Positions 23,690 to 34,842 of a stretch of 64,000 bases of DNA are shown here, piece after piece. A program made the translations under genes and the position numbers. The stretch is from Hibiscus mutabilis (Eukaryota > Streptophyta > Magnoliopsida > Malvales > Malvaceae), in assembly GCA_019671005.1 (NCBI GenBank), contig CM033726.1:16551608-16615607 (forward strand). Reading direction: 5' to 3'. The notes below the pieces were generated by a model. That model searched no databases and was not told the origin of the DNA. It saw nothing but the letters and a program-made list of their open reading frames with translations. The stretch's first letter is position 1. Each line of letters begins with the position of its first letter.

Positions 23690-25016
23690 AGAAGATATAC
23701 CTATGGTGCGGGAATTTTTAGATGTATTTCCAGAAGAATTGTCGGGGTTACCTCAAGATAGAGAGGTAGAATTTGGAATCGATGTATTACCTGGTAAAAC
23801 ACCCATATTGATGGCACCGTATCGTATGGCACCTGCTGAACTCCGGGAGCTCAAGTCACAGCTGCAAGAATTATAGGATCGAGGATTTATACGGCCAAGT
23901 ATATCGCCATAGGGAGCACCCATATTATTTGTAAAGAAGAAAGATGGATCGATGAGATTGTGTATTGATTATCGTCAACTTAATAAAGTGACGATAAAGA
24001 ATAAATATCTATTTCCAAGAATTGATGATCTTTTTGATCAATTAAAGGGGGTAGTAGTGTTTTCTAAAATTGATCTTCGATCGGGTTATCATCAATTGAA
24101 GATTAAAGAGCAGGATATTCTAAAGACAGCTTTCAGGACTCGATACGGTCATTATGAATTCATGGTAATGCCGTTTGGATTGACTAATGCCCCAGCATTT
24201 ATGGATTTGATAAACCGAATTTTTCAGCCATACCTGGACCAGTTTGTAGTGGTATTCATAGATGATATCCTGGTTTATTCTAAAACCAAGGAGGATCATG
24301 ATGTTCATCTCAGAATATTTCTTCAGATCTTGAGGGAGAAGAAGTTATATGCCAAACTATCTAAATGTGAGTTTTGGCTTTTTGAGGTGACATTTCTTGG
24401 ACATATAGTATCGGTTGAAGGAATTCGGGTTGATCCTCAGAAAATTCAAGCTATCATGGAGTAGAAACCTCCTAAAAATGTTGCAGAGGTTAGAAGTTTT
24501 CTCAGATTGGCAGGATATTACCACCGGTTCGTAAAAGATTTCTCGATGATTGCTACACCTATTACCAAACTACTCAGTAAGAATGTATCTTTTATATGGA
24601 CTAAAGAATGTCAAGAAAGCTTTGAAAGATTGAAGAAAATCTTGACAGAAGCTCTGGTGTTAGTTCAACCTGAATCGGGTAAGAATTTTGTGGTGTATAG
24701 TGATGCATCACATAATGGTTTGGGTTGTGTACTTATGCAAGACGAGAAAGTGGTGGCTTATGCTTCTAGGCAGCTTAAAACTCATGAGAAGAATTATCCT
24801 ACTCATGATCTGGAGTTAGCTGCGGTTATTTTTGCTCTAAAAATTTGGCGCCACTACTTATATGGTGAAAAATGTTATATATACACAGACCATAAAAGCC
24901 TAAAATATCTTTTAACACGGAAGGAGCTGAATTTAAGACAAAGGCGATGGATCGAGCTAATTAAGGATTATGATGCAATTATTAATTATCACCCGGGAAA
25001 GGCTATGTGGTAGCAG
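23690..25016 (+). pseudogene. Chromovirus reverse transcriptase and RNase H, copy 2
   Basis: RT begins near IPMVREFLDVFPEELSGLP and continues through RLCIDYRQLNKVTIKNKYLF, FSKIDLRSGYHQLKI (first catalytic Asp), FGLTNAPAFMDLINRIFQPY and VVFIDDILVYSK (catalytic DD). RNase H (24507-25013) shows VVYSDASHNGLGCVL, YASRQLKTHEKNYPTHDLE, YIYTDHKSLKYL and RQRRWIELIKDYD, all catalytic acids present. TAG stops at 23874-23876, 23910-23912 and 24462-24464 break it; the same three occur in copy 1. Two of the three sit where C-to-T or G-to-A changes would turn Gln or Trp into a stop. Confidence 0.95.
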
Positions 25017-26230
25017 ACACACTTAGCCGGAAGATGTTCTCAACTCTACGGATATCAAATGCTCAATTATCAATATTGGATGATGGTGCTTTACTTGCTG
25101 AGCTGAACATCAGGTCTACCTTGATAGACAAAATAAAAGAATCACATGAAAAAGATGAAAATTGTTTAGAAAGAAAGAAGGAAGTTGAAAAGGAAAAATC
25201 TTCAGACTTCGAAGTGAAGTTTGATGGATGTTTATATTATAAAAAATGTGCTTATATTCCTGAAGATGGGGAATTTAAAAAGGAAATTCTTATAGAAGCA
25301 CATTATAGTCCTTTAACGATGCATCTGGGAGGAAATAAAATGTATCAGGATTTGAAGAGCCCTTTTTGGTGGCCATGAATGAAAAGAGCTATAACGGAAT
25401 TCATATCTAAATGCTTAACTTGTTAGCAAGTTAAAGCAGAACACCAAGTGCCATCAGGGTTACTTCAATCAATTGCTATTCCATAATGGAAATGGGAAAA
25501 GTGACTATGGATTTTGTAACCAGATTACCAATGACGCCGAGCAGGAAAGACTCAATATGGGTGATTGTGGATCAATTAACCAAATCAGCACATTTCCTAC
25601 AAGTCAGAACAAATTTCTCTTTAAGTAAATATGCAGAGTTGCATATTCGAGAGAGATTGTTAGATTACATGGAGTTCCTATTTCTATTGTGTTTGATAGA
25701 GATCCCAGGTTTAGTTATAGATTCTGGAAAGCACTACAGGAAGCATTGGGTACTCGGTTGCATTTTAGTATTGCCTTCCACCTACAAACTGATGGACAAT
25801 CAGAGAGGACAATTCAGATTTTGGAAGATATGCTTAGAGCATGTGTCATTGAGTTTGCAGGCTCGTGGGAAAAGTACTTACCATTGGCTGAATTTGCGTA
25901 TAACAATAGTTACCAGTCAAGTATTAAAATGGCACCTTATGAAGCTTTATATGGAAGAAAATGTCAGACGTCGTTAACTTGGTTTGAGTTGGAAGATTGC
26001 AAGATTGTTGAGCCTGATTTGATTCAAGAGGTAGAAGAAAAAGTGAAGATAATTCGAGATAATCTAAGGGTAGCTTCCGATAGACAAAAAGCTTATTCAG
26101 ATTCAAAAAGAAAAGATATCGACTACCAAGTGGGAGACAAAGTATTCTTAAAAGTTTCACCATGGAAGAAAATAATGAGATTTGGAAGAAAATAATGAGA
26201 TTAGTCCCAGATTCATTGGTCCATATGAAA
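25017..26230 (+). pseudogene. Chromovirus integrase, copy 2
   Basis: The N-terminal zinc-binding part shows HYSPLTMHLGGNKMYQDL with the two His, followed by the two Cys near KCLTC. The catalytic core starts VTMDFVTRLPMTPSRKDSIW (first Asp). It continues after frame changes with FDRDPRF (second Asp), TDGQSERTIQILEDMLRAC (Glu) and SSIKMAPYEALYGRKC, the usual chromovirus blocks. Stops at 25376-25378, 25424-25426 and 25484-25486 are shared with copy 1. The C-terminal part is open to 26195. Confidence 0.95.
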
Positions 26231-26561
26231 TCTTGAAAAGAGTTGGACCGGTGGCTTATCAATTGGCTTTACCACCAGAAATGAGCAAGATTCATGATGT
26301 TTTTCATATATCGATGCTTCGCAAATATAGGTCGGATCCTTCGCATGTCATTTCACCTGTAGAAGTTGAGATGCAACCTGATTTGACATTTGAAGAAGAA
26401 CCATTAAAGATTTTAGCTCATGGGCGAAGAAATTGATAAACAAATCGATTCCATTGGTTAAAGTGCTCTGGAAGAATCATAAAGTGGAAGAAGCCACTTG
26501 GGAAACTAAAGAGCGAATGAAGGAACAGTACCCGCATTTGTTTAATCCAGGTACGTTCTAA
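26182..26561 (+). pseudogene. Integrase C-terminus with chromodomain, copy 2
   Basis: The frame 26182-26436 carries FIGPYEILKRVGPVAYQLAL and the conserved IHDVFHISMLRKY block. After a one-base frame change the chromodomain follows: LVKVLWKNHKVEEATWETKE, ending NPGTF and a stop before the polypurine tract. The aromatic and acidic pattern V-LW-x4-VEEATWE is that of chromovirus chromodomains, which steer integration towards particular chromatin. This places the element in the Tekay/Del branch. Confidence 0.85.
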
Positions 26562-26577
26562 AAATTCGAGGAAGAAT

Positions 26578-26595
26578 TTTTTAGGGGGAGAGAAT
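26578..26595 (+). promoter_or_regulatory. Polypurine tract before LTR C
   Basis: 'tttttagggggagagaat' runs directly into TGTAATATCCC. Plus-strand primer site of copy 2. Confidence 0.85.
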
Positions 26596-29568
26596 TGTAA
26601 TATCCCATTATTTGATTAGTGACTAAAATGTAATGTTTTAAAGTTTGGTGACAAAAGTAAAAAGTTGAGAAAAGTTTAAGGACCAATATGGTAATTTTCC
26701 CAATAATTATTTTTATTCCATAAATAAATAGATCATCTAAGGGTGTGGATCGAATATAAAAACTATGGTTTGATCTGATGTTTCTATTATTGGGAAATTA
26801 CGGTTAAAGTTTAAGTGTAATTCGGGTAATCGTATGAGCTCGAAATTTCTTGAAAAATTGAAGGAAGTCTTAGGAAGACCCGAGGAGCATAACATTGAAG
26901 TTTTGAATCGTTTTTAATCGGTTTAGACTCGATTCTATTCAATATTTGGTATAGGTGATGGAATGGCATTTTTTAAAATAAATTATTTAATTAATGGCAT
27001 TTTAGTCATTTCACCTGTACTTTTTAATAAAAATTAATTATGGAAGAGGATAAAGTGTAGGTGTTGAATTGTAATTGGTCATAACCCAAGGGTAGAATGA
27101 TCATTTTACTATGAAGGATTTTTTTAATTAAAAATAAGGATTATAAGCCATTTGGCATAGAATTAAAGAAAGAAAAAGTTGTAGAATTTTCTCAATTTCT
27201 CCATGTCTGCCGTGGGTTTCCTTCAAGCTAGGTAAGAAAATTTTCAATTCAATTTTTGGCTTGATTTATTTGGTTTTTGAGTTGATTCATGAAACAAAGA
27301 TTTGATCTCCATTGAATTCTCTTTCTTTTGGTATAAGTTTTGCTTAGTTTCCATGTCTCTAAGTTGAGATTGATGATTAGGGTGGTTGAAGAACATGTTA
27401 GGTTTTCATATTTTAAGGTTCAATCAAGTTGGAAATGGTGTTATAGTGTTGTTTTAATGCTTGAAATGATGAAAATCCCTTGGAAAATCTATAGGGACCA
27501 ATTCGGCAAAATGAAGAATATTAGGGGAAATTTTGTAAAAATTATTTTGGTGATGGATTTGATTAGAATGATGTTTTCTAAGTTAAATTATGTTGTTGGA
27601 ATGAAGAAAACATCATTTTAGGACCAATTTGTGAATTGTGTAAATTGGATGAAATAAGTAAGAAATTGGAAAATGTTCAAGAAGCATGGTTATGTTGTTT
27701 GCTATGATACAAGGATCATTTCGGTATTAAAATTTTTGAAAATGGAGATGAAAAGTAAAAGTTTCCAAATTTTAGTTTATAAACCCAAGAGAGAGAATTT
27801 AGGGTTTAAAGGGAAATTATCAAACTATTGGTTGTAATGTGCAATTTGAGATGATATTAAAGTATAGGAAGCATTGTGGTTGCAAAGAAGTACTTGGTTG
27901 AAAATATTAAATTTTCCATATTGGTATGTACATGTATTAGTAAAGGTTGGACATGTACTTAAGGTTGCTTGTGTCATGTATTTAATGTACATACAGATAA
28001 CAAGCAAGTTCGAGATCAAACGAGTGAAGAAAGAAGATAAAAAGTACAACCAAGCTTAATGAGGCTAGTATAAAGTTTACTTTTGAAAGTGTCAAGGTGA
28101 GTGCAATGCATGAATAGCATGATTCTTACTAATTATTCTTGGAATGTTATTTTGGATATGAAATATTCAATATGTATATATGTTGCCATGTATGATATTA
28201 TTATTGATATAAAGCCCAATGTATGAGATAGGAAATTAAAAGTATAATAGGATATCTATAGAGTCATAAACAGCTGTATAAATATTCTAAGCACTTCGGT
28301 ACAATATTCATAAATACTCATTGAGGGTACACTCATGCAAGATTTGGGTATACTGAAGCACTTAGGGTGCTAAGCACTACGGTGTAATTTTATTAATACT
28401 CAATGAGGGTATATTCATGCAAGGTTTGGGTATACGGAAGCACTTAGGGTGCTAAGCACTACGGTGCATATAATACACTATACTCAAGTAAGTATAGGGG
28501 GATGACTTGTGTACATAGATTTCCTTAAATCGATACTTGGGCTAAATGAAGTGAAAAAAATAAGATAAAAAACTTGAAAGCTCGAGGATAAATATGGCAA
28601 TGGTATTAGTAAGAATCAAAGTTATTACCATGTAATATATTGTTATTATACATATCATATCATATATGCTAGCAAGCTTAAAATGAAAGTGATCATATGC
28701 ATTGTTATTTTAATTATATTTTTATCCATGTTCATTTGTATTTGAATTAAATGTTGTTGCCTTGCTAAGCATATGCTTAGAGTATAATGAATTTCATGCG
28801 TAGGTTTTAAAGGAGCTTCGAGGGAAGAGTAGCCGAGCATCACTTTCATATTTTGGGAGGTATATCTCCATACTCATAGTAATGTAATGACATCCATCCT
28901 TTTCTTTTAGAAATGTACTAGATGTGGCATGTATAATCAATGGGGTTGTAATAACTTATTACCAAATATGGTTGGTTAATAATTGTTATAATATGGATTA
29001 TGAACCTAGTAAGTCCTATTATGTCTATAAATGATAATGGACTAAGTTTTTATTAAATGTGGGTTTTAAGGTAGAAAGATTTAAAATATGTCCAGATGTG
29101 TATGCAAAAGAAGTGAGTTTGAAAAATCAGCATAAATTCCACAATTTGACTTAGAAGGTGAATCTTATATGTATGAACTAGAAATTTTGTCTAGTTTCTT
29201 ACAAAATTAACGGTGATTAATTTCGAGTTGTATGTAAAAAGTTATGAATTTTTATTCAATGGAAGGTCAGAAAACATGGCAGCAGAATTTTAGTATTTTT
29301 AGGGCTGTAACGTGAATTCAAGATTTATTTGAATTTTTATGTAATGAGTTTAGGTTAATAATTTATATGGTTAGAATGATTAATGAATTTAATTTAATTA
29401 AAAAATTTCGGAATGAAATTTCGATGTCTATAAAAAAAATTTATAAATTTTTAAGTAAAGTAGTGCAAGCTGTCTGTTTTCTTAAGGAAAAGAAATAATA
29501 GAGTTTAAATTTGGTTAATAACATCACTGACTCGTATTTGGTGATAAATACGGGAAAGATATGTTACA
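26596..29568 (+). mobile_element. LTR C of the tandem chromovirus (2973 bp, full-length form)
   Basis: Starts TGTAATATCCC and ends GATATGTTACA, followed by the duplicated AGAAT. It contains 27381-29194, absent from LTRs A and B. The extra stretch reads like ordinary LTR sequence, has no TG...CA ends of its own, and is bounded by a 3-bp TAG repeat. I therefore take LTR C as the original length and A/B as internally deleted. Open frames within it (for example 27340-27621) are not recognisable genes. Confidence 0.85.
28288..28475 (+). repeat. 83-bp repeats in LTR C
   Basis: 'taagcact(t/a)cggt' begins at 28288, 28371 and 28453. The first two units are about 83 bp, each containing 'tactca.tgagggta' and 'gggtata'; the third is partial. 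The joins contain the small palindrome gtgctaagcac. Confidence 0.8.
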
Positions 29569-30840
29569 AGAATAGCGTGTAATAGCTTAGTAAATGATGA
29601 CTCGATATAAATGTGTTGGGTAGCGTTATGCCTTGAGGGCATTTGTTGATGGCTTGGCTTGGTGCCACTTACCTCTTGGTGAGGTATACGAATGCTCGGG
29701 GAGCATGTGTTATCTTATGTTGTGGTAAAGGAATTCATATGTCCTAGAGTCAGTACTACAGTACTTATATAAGGGGATGTTGTGTATTTCGAGCTGTGTG
29801 AACAAGTACATCTGACGTACCCACGGGCTGAGTGATTTGGGTGCGGTTAGAAACCTATTTGTGGCTATGGTGATCCAGATAAGGTAATAAGCCCGATAGA
29901 CTGAGTGAGCTCGAGTAACCAGATTGATTGAGTGACCTCAGGTAAAGACTACTTATGTCTAATGTGATCCAAGTATGTCTAGGACATATCCATGGCTATG
30001 GTGATCCAAATATGGTCTATTTAACCCAACGGTTGTGTGAACACGGGTAACCCGACGACTGTGTAAGCACGGGTGAAGTAAGGCTTCGTTGGCCATTATA
30101 TGGATGATATATGGATGTATTTATGTATATGGTGTGGTTGCTATATATTGATAGCTTATGCACCCTATGGCCGAGTGATCAGGGTATGGCATGTATTAAC
30201 TCGATGGGCTGTGTGAGCTCGAGTATCTCGATAGACTATGTGACCTCGAGTATGGTAAAGCTTGTAGATCATGTAGGATTTCTAGTAGACTTGTTAATGT
30301 CTTGAGGTAGGTGATCTAAGCACTCGAGCTTGTGTAGGCTAGATGATAGCTCATAGATAGACAAGCCTTATCTATGCTCTCTGACTATTTTATCTTACAT
30401 ACTTATTTTATGATAATCACGAATTGTGGTGGAGTAGAAATGTACCACTGAGCTTCGTTAGCTTAGCGTGCGGATGTGTTGTCTTTCCGTGCATAGGTTG
30501 ACAGGTCACCCTTTGGAGGAGCTCATCAAGAAAGGAATACCCAACACCCCGTCCGCTTTATAGTACTGTACTTGTTATTTTAGTTTGGGCTAATGTATTC
30601 ATAGGATCTTGCCACTGTTGAGTCTGTAACTCTATTTGAAATATTATTTTGGTATACGGTGTTTTAAACTCGGAGATCCTATTTTATAAACTTATTTAAA
30701 CGCTTGTTTAATTACACGAATTCATGGATGTTTAATGCTTTTAAATGATGGTTGAACTTATTGTTTTAAATGAAAATTTTGATGGGTCGGTTTTTGGGTG
30801 ACCTGAATGTAGGGATCCAGTTCAGGATGGGGGTGTTACA
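29569..30840 (+). mobile_element. Tail of another gypsy-type LTR, right flank of the tandem element
   Basis: The sequence ends 'caggatgggggtgttaca' at 30840, a typical LTR end. It contains degenerate repeats such as 'gtgatccaagtatg', 'tgtgtgaacacgggtaa' and 'gagctcgagtaac' (29870-30260). Its first five bases are the target duplication of the tandem element, so that element inserted into or beside this LTR. Its own 5' start is not clear: 14608-14739 may be part of it. Confidence 0.6.
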
Positions 30841-30982
30841 TGAATATCGCTAAACACCATTAAATTGATTAATAAAGATTAAAAATATCAAGGGCTCAAC
30901 ATACAATTAATATTTATTTAAAATAAAAATTCAATTAAATTATTTTTTATGTATATTATATTTTTTAATCTTTATTTTCAAA

Positions 30983-31994
30983 TGGTATAATAATAATTTT
31001 AGTCCCAAGATTTATATATTTTATCAATTTGGTCCAATTCTATCAATTAAATCATCATCTTAAATATTTAGGTAAAACCCAAATTTTCTCTTCCTCTTTC
31101 ATCTTCCTCTAACAATAGAAAAAATAAATTAAAACTCAAATTTTCTGCAGATTTAATAAACCCTAATCACCCAATTCTCATCTCAAATTTCAATCCTTAA
31201 ATAACCTCAATTCAAAGTTTCAAACCTTCATCTTCAAAAACACGGATTTATTCCATCTTAAATATTTAGGCTAACCCCTAAATTTCCCATTTTTTTCCGT
31301 CTTCCTATGCCACAATTTCTCAACTTTTCATCTTCTTCATACGAACAACAATTTGTCAAAGGGGAAACTAAATTGGGGTGATTTTGTTTTAAGAAATATA
31401 GGTTTTTTGACTTTGGGTGGATTAATTAAAAGTTTTAAGTTTTTTAGTGTTTTAAAATAACTCGTTCAGGGTCAACAATTTCTAGAGCATGTGGTTAAAG
31501 CTCTCAGTTGACACCCTCCCCTTCTCCTAAGTTGTGGGTTCAAAATCCAGTATGAGCAAAATTCTCTTTCTCCCTCCCCTAAGTAGAAATTGTTCAAAAA
31601 AAATAACTCACTCAGAAGTATGGTGATCTTATCCATCTCCACGACTGGTGCTAATCATTCAAATCAATAGTTCTTTCCCCAATTAGCAATAGCAAGAAAT
31701 CAAGGTAGTCCTTGTTAAGAACTATTGTTCCTTGTTGAAAATAGAAATTGACCTTTGCGAATGGATGACGGTGATGAGTGTGAAAGTGGTGGTGTTGATT
31801 AGTTAAGCCATTACTGAAAAAATAAAACACAATCAAATTAAAAAGAGGAGTTAAAGGTTTTGGGGGAAGAAGGAAAAAAATCGAGAAAATTTGTAGTTTT
31901 AACTCAAATATTTAATATGATGATTAAAATGATGAAGTTTGGACCAAATTGATATAAATGTATAAGTTTTTTGAAATAAAATTATTATTATGCC
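30983..31994. mobile_element. Non-autonomous DNA element with about 100-bp inverted repeats
   Basis: The left arm (30983-31080) and the right arm (31895-31994) are diverged inverted copies: 'ataataataatttta', 'atatcaatttggtcca', 'aaatatttaggttaaaac' and 'aaattttctc' recur in opposite order. Long inverted ends without coding capacity suggest a Mutator-like MITE. A SINE is inserted near its middle. The rest of the interior is C/T-rich, like a plant leader, with no open frame I can assign. Confidence 0.65.
31454..31615 (+). mobile_element. tRNA-derived SINE with target duplication
   Basis: The body (31470-31599) has an A-box-like 'tagagcatgtggttaaagc' and a B-box-like 'gggttcaaaatcc', followed by a short A-rich tail. 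It is flanked by AAAATAACTCgtTCAG (31454-31469) and AAAATAACTCacTCAG (31600-31615), a 16-bp target duplication with two mismatches. A second copy lies inverted at 40090-40225. Confidence 0.85.
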
Positions 31995-32158
31995 AATTAA
32001 AAATGAATCGCGCCATTATTTATGTTAATTTTTAACATTCGGGTACCAAAATATAACAAAAACATAACGTTAGGTACCATTTTATCAAAAAATATTGATG
32101 AGGTACTAAAACAGAAACACGATAATAGGTTGGGTACTAAATATATAGTTTACCGAAA

Positions 32159-32320
32159 AAGTATTGTGTCTGAACGGTAACATGTAGTTTACCATTTCAA
32201 CAGTGTTCGATGCACGTGGTAGACTCATCCTAAAGAAACACAGGTAAGGGTAGACAAATTCTACCCGAATAGTTACACAAACCAGGAGTTTCAATTTTTA
32301 ACCGTTCAGACACAATACTT
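32159..32320. repeat. 162-bp segment with perfect 20-bp inverted ends
   Basis: 32159-32178 (AAGTATTGTGTCTGAACGGT) and 32301-32320 are exact inverted copies. The 122 bases between them have no recognisable content. No clear target duplication is seen. It could be a small MITE or a hairpin-forming remnant. Confidence 0.75.
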
Positions 32321-33586
32321 GCCCTCGGACAGAGGAGAGAGTTTGAATGAAGTGATAAGCTACATGAGATATTAATAGAGACTTCAGAGGAGAGGTTGAA
32401 TGAAGTGATATTTTTTTTTTTGGAAAGATTGAATGAAGTGATAACCCACTACAAAATTGGTGAGTACTTGTGCAACGAATGCGTCGTAATGGTCCTTAAA
32501 CCTGATGGGTTTTAACAAAAACAAACAGAATCGCCATTAATCTTTTATTCGATGTGAGATTAGACCATCTAAAAAATGGGTTATTTTAATAAAAAAATCG
32601 ATAAAATTTATTAAAATAACAATTTTCGGTGTACGAAATCAAAAAAAATGAGTTCGGGAGCTAATTACGTTTGGGGAAGTATTATCACCCTTAAAATCGA
32701 TACCTGGAATAGTACTGCTTTGGCAATGCAATTTAACATGGAAGAGGCATGGTTATTGGGGAAGGATTAACCGTTGATTACTTAACATGGAAGAGACTCT
32801 AAAAAGTTTGTAACTTAGATTGCAAGTAACTTGATATGATCATTTCATACACGCTTTGTAGCTAAACATGGCTTCAGTGAGCAAAAAAAAAGTACGAAAA
32901 CAATTATTAATCTAATATTAAATCCCATAAACATGGTTTGGTCATTATTTCTTGTGCCAGCTGAAGGATTGCAACACTACGACACACTATGAAAAATATT
33001 CAATTGAATGCAAATTAGCCTATAGAGCTAGTTGACTCTACAATTAAGATATGAGTTTATTAATGAGAACATGCTTTTTTATAATAAAAAATTTGGGGAA
33101 AATCTGGTCAACTATCACAAAAATGGCAATGCTATTGTTGTCCACGGAAGGAACAAAGGAATGAACAAGCCAACAAACATGGGATGATAAATTTATGTCC
33201 ACCACGTCATTCTTGGAAAGATCGAAAACTGACATGGGTACTAATCAGAAATCACCTTTGGCAGCTGAACTATCTTAACTTCATGGTTAAAAGTAATCAC
33301 CCAAAATTCCATTGAGATCCAATTATGCAGATTGAAGATGGTTTTGTCTCTTAACCAGGACCGGATTGGATCGTTTATTTTGTCATATGGTAGAGAAATC
33401 AAGCCATTCCACAAGAAAAACCACAAATTGAACGACCCTTTTCCAATGGCTTCTCTACAAATGTCGGCATTGCTGTTCGAGAAATCAGTATTGTTATCCT
33501 CACATGTTCTTACTTTGGACAGCATAATGAAGTACTACTACCAATGGCAGTGCCGCTGCTTGTATTTCGGACAAATGCATCGCTTC
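32321..33586. other. Stretch downstream of the kinase gene, nothing assigned
   Basis: It has a short direct repeat 'gaatgaagtgata' (near 32345, 32398 and 32430) and a T run. The part next to the stop codon at 33587 should include the kinase 3' untranslated region. The open frames on both strands here are weak and resemble nothing I know. Confidence 0.4.
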
Positions 33587-34842
33587 CTACTTCCCAATCT
33601 CTTCAAGCTTCAACAGTACTTGTCTGCTATTTGGTCTAAGAGAAGGAGAAGGAGAACAGCAAGCCATGGCAAGCTGAAAGAGCTTAAGAATGGATTCCTC
33701 AGTAACTGGATTTCCTTTATCGTCGCTGCGCCTCAGAAGTATGTCCGGATGATACAAATGGCTAATTCTATGATCAAGAACTGCCTTTCGCATAAGGTTT
33801 GGCAGATACGAATTTCCATCAATTGTTAGCTTTGCATGTATCGGATCCGGTTCCTTTCCGGAAAGTAGTTTGATAAAGATCACCCCAAGGCTGTATATAT
33901 CAGACTCTTCGGTTGCAGCCCTCATTTTGATGAGCTCAGGAGCTTTATATCCCTCAGCTGCTGAAGCTTCAAGCATTTCCTGGGCAGAGGTAGGATTCAA
34001 TAGTAGATATAGGCCGAAATCCGAAAGATATGGCTGGTAATTACGGTCCAATAGTATGTTCTTAGGCTTAATATTTCCATGGACTATTGGCTTCTGCAAC
34101 CCAGTGTGCAGGTGGTCTAATCCTCTGGCAATACCAATGGAAATTCTACAAATTACACTCCATCTATGAGACTCCCCATTCCCATCTGCCGAAACGAAAC
34201 AGTTTAGTTCTATATTGTACACATTCTACTTAGCTTCCCTTCAATTAAAACAACTTTAATCTATAAAACAAATTCAATTTGTCTAGTTTTTCAGTTTATT
34301 CTTCATTTACTTCCAAGGCAAGCACAAAATAAAATGAACAGAAACAGGAAAAAGAAAGACTCACCTCTGAGTAACTGAGCCAGATTGCCATGCCTGTAAA
34401 AAGGATGAACAAGAAGCTTTTCTCCTCTAGTCCCAATATAAAATCCCAAAAGAGGCACCAAATTGGGATGTCTAATGCACCCCAACAGCTGAACCACGTC
34501 ACCAAACTCTTCACTACTCAAGCTACACACTGGCCTCAGAAACCGAAGCAACCTGACCATGTTGCTCCTCTGCAACAAGGCCTTGTACAAGGTTCCATAC
34601 TTGGACTTCCCGATTACTTCACCGGGAGCATCGAGGATGTCACTGATGGTAAGGTCTTCTCCGCCGCTAAAAGTGATCAAATCCTCCATTTCTGACTCCT
34701 CTTCATCATGCCTCTGCGCTTTACTTTCTATATCGTCCGGCTGGTCATTTCTTGCTGCCCTCTTGAGGTAAAAGGAAATGAAAATGATGAGAATGAACAA
34801 GAATGCTGTTGAAGACAATACAAGAACTAGTGTGCTTTTCAT
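33587..34842 (-). CDS. Membrane-anchored kinase-like protein, TMKL1-related, two exons
   Basis: The coding sequence joins 34842-34365 and 34185-33587, giving 358 residues. The intron 34364-34186 is GT-AG and splits a codon after one base. Residues 5-26 form a hydrophobic anchor, then an acidic stretch, then a kinase-like domain from about residue 60. The nucleotide loop reads GKSKYG (78-83). The usual VAIK lysine appears as Arg (VRLLRFL). The catalytic loop is HGN (195-197) instead of HRD, DFG is kept (215-217) and APE is kept (241-243). Loss of the catalytic Asp and Lys suggests a pseudokinase. No LRR ectodomain is present, unlike classic TMKL1. It is the only apparently intact host gene here. 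The short protein may be natural for a small clade of membrane-bound relatives. Confidence 0.9.

Larger units (their letters stand above)
14740..29568 (+). mobile_element. Tandem chromovirus (Ty3/gypsy, Tekay/Del-like): LTR-internal-LTR-internal-LTR
   Basis: Three LTRs of one family (14740-15898, 20678-21813, 26596-29568) alternate with two nearly identical internal regions. Each internal region has an initiator-Met tRNA primer site, gag, protease, RT, RNase H, integrase and a chromodomain. The outer ends are flanked by AGAAT (14735-14739 and 29569-29573), as expected if a single element inserted once and later gained a second unit by unequal crossover. Both copies carry the same stop codons, so neither can move on its own. 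Confidence 0.95.

Noticed and set aside
26596..30840. LTR C extending to 30840, because 30840 also ends in TGTTACA
   Set aside because: The match to LTRs A and B stops at 29568 with the same TGTTACA end, and the next five bases AGAAT equal those before LTR A. So 29569-30840 is flank.
33332..33829. 165-codon plus-strand frame
   Set aside because: It is the antisense shadow of the kinase 3' exon and has no family resemblance.
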